Shown: in pieces, positions 59,108-64,000 of the stretch
How positions within the stretch are numbered: the stretch's first letter is position 1
How the letters are laid out: every line of letters starts with the position of its first letter
Source: Podocnemis expansa
Taxonomy: Eukaryota; Chordata; Testudines; Podocnemididae
Length of the DNA stretch: 64,000 nt
Direction: 5' to 3'
NCBI GenBank assembly: GCA_007922195.1
Contig: ML681998.1
Location: 17,499,937 to 17,563,936 of the forward strand
Position numbers and translations under genes: made by a program
Notes under the pieces: model-generated
The model's database searches: none
Seen by the model: only the letters and a program-made list of their open reading frames with translations
What the model was told of the DNA's origin: nothing

Positions 59108-59800
59108 TTACCTTTTGTAATGTGAAAAGAACCCATAGTCTCGATTAAGTCCTGTTTTCACAGAATTTAGCTTGCATATTAATTTGAGTTGAGCTGTTTC
59201 TCTTTGAAGTCTTGATGTCCCAGCCACATCTCTGATGACGGTCATTAACAAATCATTTATCAAGTGATTAGAAAGATGGAAGTGCTTAGCAACTGGTTTC
59301 TTTGTTTTGTGATTTCTGATATCAGCTCTGTGTTCATTTATCCTTTTATGCAGCAATCATCCTGTTTGTCCAATATATAAGGTGTTAAGGTATTTCTTGC
59401 ACATGATGGCATAGATCATATTAGTAGATGAGCAGGTAAATGAGCCTTTGATGGAGTAGCAGGCTTGATTAGGGCCTATGACGGTATCTGTTGTGCAGAT
59501 GTGTGGGTAGACTTGGCAGCATGGTTTGTTGCAGGGGTGTGTGCCTGTTTCAATTTTTCTGTTGTTAGACCTGTAGTTGCTTGTTAGACCTGTAGCTGCT
59601 AGTGAGTATCTGTTTAAGGTTGGGTGGCTGTCTGTAGGCAAGGAGAGGTCTGTCTCCCAAGGCTTGAGAGAGGGATCATCTTTTAGAATAGGCTGTAGGT
59701 CCTTAATGATCTGTTGCAAAGGTCTGACTTGAGGGTTTCTGTTGTTTTCTTTCTTGGGCTTCTCCTGTAGTAGATAAGAAACTGTTTCTGTTTTGAGTTT
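59108..59800 (-). pseudogene. PLE GIY-YIG endonuclease domain with one in-frame stop
   Basis: Read from about 59800 down. The linker (VSYLLQEKPKKE, PLQQIIKDLQPILKDDPSLK) leads into a Cys-rich part, HPCNKPCCQVYPHICTTD, typical of the zinc-binding stretch before PLE endonucleases. Then comes the GIY-YIG core: MIYAIMCKKYLNTLYIGQTG ending at 59360, with the YIG element retained. A TGA stop follows at 59359-59357. The frame then continues unchanged with HKRINEHRADIRNHK (including the catalytic-type Arg), PVAKHFHLSNH and a Gln/Leu-rich helix to the stop at 59108. The endonuclease would nick target DNA to prime reverse transcription. A single substitution disables an otherwise well-kept domain, so this copy is younger than the Gypsy remnants, or was under constraint until recently. 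Confidence 0.9.
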
Positions 59801-59830
59801 GTTATAGCCCAGAAGGGGTTAAAGTAGACT

Positions 59831-60218
59831 GTGTGACCTGCTGAAAGACTGAGCCACAGAAGACTGGCAGCAGTAGGCTGGCAGCCCACAAGCTGAAGAG
59901 AATGGCAGAACCATGCCAGTATAGCAACAGGACACTCAGGAGGTAAGAACAACTTACCACACAAGCCTATAGACATGTAAGAATTTTTACAGGTATCTTT
60001 ATGGATTAGATTTGTGTATACTGATAACAGACCATAATCTGTTTGTCACCCTTTTCTACCACCGAGATGCCAGTGCCTATTGCTAAGTTTAATGTGATTT
60101 AACCCAATTCCTAAATACATTTCTGGGAAAAATTTGGTAACAGCAGACGGCTATGGAGCCCAGTAGGACATGGAACTAACTGTGAACTCAAAGATGACAT
60201 CAAGGCATATATGGATGC
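59831..60218. other. No gene seen
   Basis: Unique-looking flank between the PLE and the LTR-like segment. Confidence 0.4.
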
Positions 60219-60990
60219 TGTGACATTCCTCTCCCAGAATCTTGTCCCATGTGCCACTGTGATCGCCTGATCTTCACCTCTGAAGCCTGACTTACCCTAC
60301 TATGCCAGGTGACCACTCACTCCTGAGTCAGTTCATGTCAGCTTCCTGAATCGGTCCAAGGCGGCGGGCATGTGCTTTCCAGCTACTTAGGGGACAGTCC
60401 TCAGCAAGCACCCCCAGCCCCCAGATGCCACACTGGGAACTACCATCCTACAGGGATTGGGACCCTTCCTCCAATCACTGGTAGGCTCGTGGACTCCAGT
60501 TCACTCATTTAACAAAGAAATGATAATACTCAGTTCTACTCATTCATGCCTTCTGTAGTTCATACAGCTTTAGATGAAACAAACACTAGTTTATTGATCA
60601 GAACATGATTTTAAGTGACTATCTAGCAAATCAATGCACAGTCATTTAATAGTCAGGAGTTACCACAAGCAAATAAAAGATATAAGACGCATGCTAACTA
60701 TCATCACCATCCAAGATTACTCACAGGATGTTTGGTTGAAAGACATTTTTACAGCCAATCTCTGCTTATTACTAGGCAAGGTCCAGATCTTTCTGAAAGT
60801 TGGGGAATGTTTCAAGATGGAGTTTTTCTGGCAAAAAGCCCCAAGCAGTTCAAAGTGGCTTTGTTTCCTACTCCCCCTTAGTCCCTCCTCTTCCTTGGCT
60901 GAGGTGATTTTCTTTGTTCTACCTGAGGAAGGGAGCTCAATTTGCATGGTCTTTGTCATGTACCTCTCCACTCTCTGTGCTGAGAGATAG
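60219..60990 (-). repeat. LTR-like segment, reverse orientation
   Basis: Starts TGTGACATTCCTCTCCCAGA. AGTTTATTGATCAGAA near 60588 gives a minus-strand AATAAA-type signal (TCAATAAACT). The first half is GC-richer and the second AT-richer, as in an LTR with U5 at left. The wording resembles a turtle LTR family, as I recall. No clear CA end or target duplication was found, and it abuts the next LTR-like segment. Confidence 0.4.
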
Positions 60991-60994
60991 CCCT

Positions 60995-61859
60995 TGTCAA
61001 GGCTTTTTCCCCACTCTGGCACTCTGAGTGCAGAAGGTGGGGGCCTGCAACAGGCCTTAAAAGCCACTGGCCTTAAAGCCTGCTCTTAAAAGTCTCTAAG
61101 GTCTCTAATTCCTGGCCTTGGAGTGGTATTGCTGCCACCACCCAAATGCAAAAAAACCCTCTTGAGACCCAGGAAGGCGCACTTGGGAATTCCTCCCTGT
61201 GAGGTACTTGCAGTCCTGTTTATTCCTCTCTCAGGAAAGTGACTGGACCCCAGCTGCAATATGAGCTGGAACTGGAACAGGGTTCCCTCTAGTAGCTGCC
61301 TGTGCAGTCCGAGGCACGTGCACACAAACCTCTTGCCTTCCAGGACACAGAACCAGAACTTACTTAAAAGGTAAACTCTTTAATCAAAGAGAACAGATAA
61401 CAAACACAGAGAGTTGCTTCTCTGGGAATGAACTTAGGTAGTTACAGGGTAGTGGGGGGGCATACATGTGCTCAGTACAGAGAAATCCAAAAACAAACCC
61501 AAAACAAAGAAAATACCCTGACCGCGTCTAAGTAAACATTCCCTGTTCTACCCACGCCTGGTCAGTAACAAACTTAACTTATCTTTCGTAAGGATGCTTC
61601 TGGATTCTTCTTCAGGCCCCTCTGGCCTCCTCCTGATCCTTCCAGGAGCTCTGCTGCATCCAAACAGGCCCAGGCCAGGCTGCTGTTACCATTCAAAAAG
61701 CTGTGCTTTGTTCCTATTGGCTGTCCTGGGACTCACTGACCAGATAGTTAATCCCTTCCTCCCCAAGGGTTACTACAGCCCTGATGGTCTAAGCCATGTA
61801 ATACGCTTCACATCTATATACATACAGGACATCACTGCAGGAAACATGATACCATAACA
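60995..61859 (-). repeat. LTR-like segment, reverse orientation, second family
   Basis: Starts TGTCAAGGCTTTTTCCCCAC and ends near ATGATACCATAACA, so the minus strand would run TGTTATGG...CTTGACA, the TG...CA form. CTCTTTAATCAAAG at 61376-61389 lies where the minus-strand polyadenylation signal would sit but gives only ATTAAAG. CTGCCACCACCCAAATGC and GACCCAGGAAGGCGCACTTG are words I associate with a common turtle LTR-like repeat. The flanks do not match. Confidence 0.45.
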
Positions 61860-61969
61860 ATAATGTAGACCATTCAAAAGGGAACCTTGCATGGTATAAT
61901 TGTTATCAAACTGTACAATTGCATTTCAAAAGCGCACAGAAAAGTCACCTAGATCCAGGGGCATCGCTG

Positions 61970-62300
61970 GCGCCGGGCACATGGGGCCCATGCCCTGAAT
62001 CCCGGCACCAGTCCCCTGGGTCCTGCGGGGCCCCACCTCTCCCAGTCTCTGGCCGGATCGGGCCAGGGATCCAGGGCCTAGCCACCCATGGCTGCAGCTG
62101 CCGCTTCCGACCCTGTCTCCGGCTGGGGATCTGGGCCCCAGCCACCTGCAGCAGCGGTGGCCACTTCCCCAAGGCTGGGCAGCCCCATGGCTGCAGCTGC
62201 CACTCCTGGCCCTGTCCCAGCCCAGGGGTGTGGCCTGCGGCTAGGGGGTGAGGCCTGGGCTGGTGCCCCGGGTCCTTCCCTGGGGCAGCGACACTCCTGC
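61970..62300. repeat. GC-rich block with an imperfect 100-bp tandem duplication
   Basis: CCCATGGCTGCAGCTGCC occurs at about 62084 and about 62184, each followed by a related CCCTGTC... segment and a GGGG(A/T)...GGCC stretch. Both strands have frames up to 137 codons, as expected for GC-rich duplicated DNA. Confidence 0.55.
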
Positions 62301-62451
62301 CTAGATCATAACCTGGGGTGAATGGATGTGCATCCTGTGACAGATGCATACAGACCAATGCCAGAAAAGAGCCTACAACAGCTACAACAAGTAACCTTGA
62401 CAGGCAGCTGCCTTCAAGAAGTTCTAAATTACATTAGTACTGGCTGTCCAA

Positions 62452-63771
62452 GGCTGTGTCTACACTTAGCATCTCAATACAAATGACTGAATTTGAACTA
62501 GTCAATTCAAACTAATGATTATTAGTTCAAATTCAGTCAATTCGAATTGACATGACCACACAAGAAACTCCAATTCAAATTAGGATGCCCATCAACTGGA
62601 CTTGCTAATTTGAATTGGAGGAGGGGCACCATGGGAGGTGTGGCAACATGGCCCTTTGGAAGGGCCATGCCACTACCTCACTCCCTGCCAGGCTCCAGCA
62701 CTCTGAGCCTGGCACAGGGAAAAGCATCCCCTGCCCAGCCCCTGCGTGTGGAAAGAGCCCCTCTGGCTGTGCGTGGGGCAGGGGCCCCCTGTGCATGATA
62801 GGAGCTCCCCTGGCCACGTGTGGAGAAGGGGACCGTATGCATGGCCAGTGGGGCTTTTGCCGTGCACAGGGCATCCCTGTCCCTCGCACAGCCTGAGGGG
62901 CTCTTCCTGCATGCAGGGTCCCCTTCCCTGTGCATGGTCAAGGGATCTCCTGCTGTGTGCAGGGTCTCTTTCTCTCTGCTCTGCCAAGGGAACACCTGCT
63001 GCGCACAGGGTCCGCTTTTCTGCACATGGCCAGGGGAGCTCCTGTCATGGATGGGGTCCCCTGCCCTGCCCACAGCCAGGAGAGTTCCTCCCGCACGTGG
63101 GGTCCCCTTCCCTGTGTGCACCCAGTGGGGCTCTTGCCATGTGCAGGGGGGGTCTCTGCCCCCCATGTGGCCAGCAGGGCTTTTGCCATGCAAGGGAGTC
63201 CCTGCACTGCATGCAGCCAGAGGGGCTCTTGCTGCACAAGGGGGTCCCTGCCCCGCGCATGGCCAAGAAAGCTCCTGTTGTGCAGGGGTCCCTTCCCCAG
63301 CCCTTGGAGTGCCGCTCTAGCCTGCTGAGGATTCCTTCCCCTCCCAAGCAGGGCTGGAGCCACCCACAGGGGTCCCCGTCCTCAGCCAGGGGATAAGAAC
63401 CCCATTTTCCCCCCAGCCTGATATGGCTGGGGGGAGGTGGAGGCACCTTTTCGGCTGCTGGCCCCAGGTGCCAAAGGGCTGGTCTTCCTTCCAGGGTGCC
63501 ATGCACCCTGGGAGGAAGGTCAACCCATGTCAATTTGAACTCACAGTGAGTTCAAACTGACATGGCCACACTGGGTCAATTTGAACTACTGGTTTTGAAT
63601 TGACCCAAACTTCGAAGTCAAATGAGGTTTGACCAATTCGAAGTCAGCCTTCATCAATTCGAACTGAGGAGTTCCTCAGTTCTAACTGAGGAAAGAAAGT
63701 GTGGCCAAGCATTTAATTGAATTTGAATTGATTGTCCTCAGTTCAAATTCAATTCTAAGTGTAGACATACC
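62452..63771. mobile_element. 1.3-kb foldback element with AT-rich arms and a minisatellite core
   Basis: The ends GGCTGTGTCTACACTTAG and CTAAGTGTAGACATACC are inverted copies sharing TGTCTACACTTAG exactly. The subterminal arms (62470-62600 and 63525-63760) are full of TTCGAATT/TTGAATTGA words and repeat the block GACATG(A/G)CCACAC in inverted positions. Between them lies a GC-rich core, mainly the tandem repeat at 62795-63300. No transposase; target duplication unresolved. Same overall plan as 57037-57405 but much longer. Confidence 0.78.
62795..63300. repeat. 46-49-bp minisatellite, about 11 units
   Basis: The unit is roughly GCCAGGGGGCTCTTGCCATG followed by CAGGGGTCCCTGCCCTGCAC and ATG. 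Units begin at about 62801, 62850, 62897, 62942, 62988, 63033, 63079, 63127, 63173, 63219 and 63266. Because most units are not a multiple of three, open frames of 130-216 codons arise on both strands and in several frames at once. None is a gene. Confidence 0.85.
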
Positions 63772-64000
63772 TCAAGTATCTAAAAGACACTGAGGAAGTG
63801 ACACAAGACTACTTTGTAGCATTTGGTCAATTAAGAATTAAATGAATTCATGGTTAAAGGCAATTGCATCATAATTCCAAACACCATGAAAGGAGAAATC
63901 CTAATGTGCATCCCCCAAAAACATTAAGGATTAAATAAACACCATGAATGGACCAACCAGTGCGTATGGCAGCCACACATTATCAAAGCTAAAAAATAAC
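63772..64000. other. No gene seen to window end
   Basis: AT-rich flank, nothing recognised. Confidence 0.5.

Larger units (their letters stand above)
58887..59830 (-). mobile_element. Penelope-like element (PLE), 5'-truncated, with 3' end
   Basis: On the minus strand this runs from near 59830 to 58887: endonuclease-domain coding region, then about 200 bp of 3' untranslated sequence, then the short-arm type end (complement of CCAAGGAGTTGTGTGGC) with the hammerhead-like core. It is the key to identifying the five end-dimers and the single end elsewhere in the window. PLEs are retroelements whose RT is fused to a GIY-YIG endonuclease. The RT domain itself is missing here. A possible worn target duplication is CTCTGAAGGG / CCCAGAAGGG at the two edges. 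Confidence 0.88.

Noticed and set aside
62795..63300. Regularly spaced repeats that could suggest a CRISPR array
   Set aside because: Units are contiguous and diverged with no unique spacers, and the context is a vertebrate foldback element.
62678..63533. 216-, 171- and 166-codon frames resembling a repeat protein
   Set aside because: They follow a 46-49-bp tandem array read in several frames; unit length is mostly not a multiple of three.

Overview
The window reads as vertebrate nuclear DNA, most likely from a turtle. The case rests on the mix of repeats: Penelope-like elements (PLEs) with a GIY-YIG endonuclease, 5'-truncated CR1 LINEs, short non-autonomous hAT elements with 8-bp target duplications, decayed Ty3/Gypsy elements, and foldback elements with AT-rich arms and GC-rich cores. 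A softshell turtle is possible from the remembered flavour of the PLE and foldback repeats, but that is a weak inference. I see no bacterial-type operons, no rRNA or functional tRNA genes, no CRISPR array, and no exon of a host gene I can recognise. The window looks like intergenic or intronic DNA.

Layout. 1-4311: the 3' two thirds of a decayed Ty3/Gypsy element (gag tail, protease, RT, RNase H, integrase, probable 3' LTR), split by a 416-bp hAT element with a perfect 8-bp duplication. 5.2-6.05 kb: two more short hAT elements. 7.6 kb: a head-to-head PLE dimer with a perfect 13-bp target duplication. 7.8-19.5 kb: mostly unique-looking AT-rich DNA with a probable solo LTR at 14.6-15.05 kb. 19.5-24 kb: PLE dimers and a single PLE end, a CR1 tail and a pentanucleotide microsatellite. 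24-27 kb: a GC-rich block. 27-34.5 kb: two hAT elements, a CR1 tail, a 1.1-kb CR1 ORF2 fragment, tRNA-like repeats and one end of a foldback element. 34.5-38.1 kb: a strongly pyrimidine-biased stretch of unknown origin. 39.4-43.5 kb: two foldback elements and a PLE dimer. 44-52 kb: GC-rich islands, L2-like tails, a PLE dimer and an LTR-like segment. 54.9-60 kb: an LTR/promoter-like repeat, a second LINE tail family, a palindromic element, a second Gypsy remnant, and the PLE copy that keeps its endonuclease reading frame except for one stop codon. 60.2-63.8 kb: two LTR-like segments in reverse orientation and a 1.3-kb foldback element whose core is a 46-49-bp minisatellite.

How it fits together. 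No set of genes here forms a pathway. The history is one of nested insertion. The PLE copies explain many of the repeated motifs in the window. The PLE ORF copy at 58.9-59.8 kb ends in the same sequence that forms the arms of five small palindromes elsewhere, so those palindromes are end-only inverted PLE dimers. Each arm carries a hammerhead-ribozyme-like core. I did not find convincing evidence of an undescribed functional system. The best leads are the asymmetric inverted PLE dimers with altered ribozyme cores, the minisatellite-cored foldback element, and the unexplained pyrimidine-rich tract. Apart from patterns visible in the sequence, family names rest on memory of the families, not on a search.
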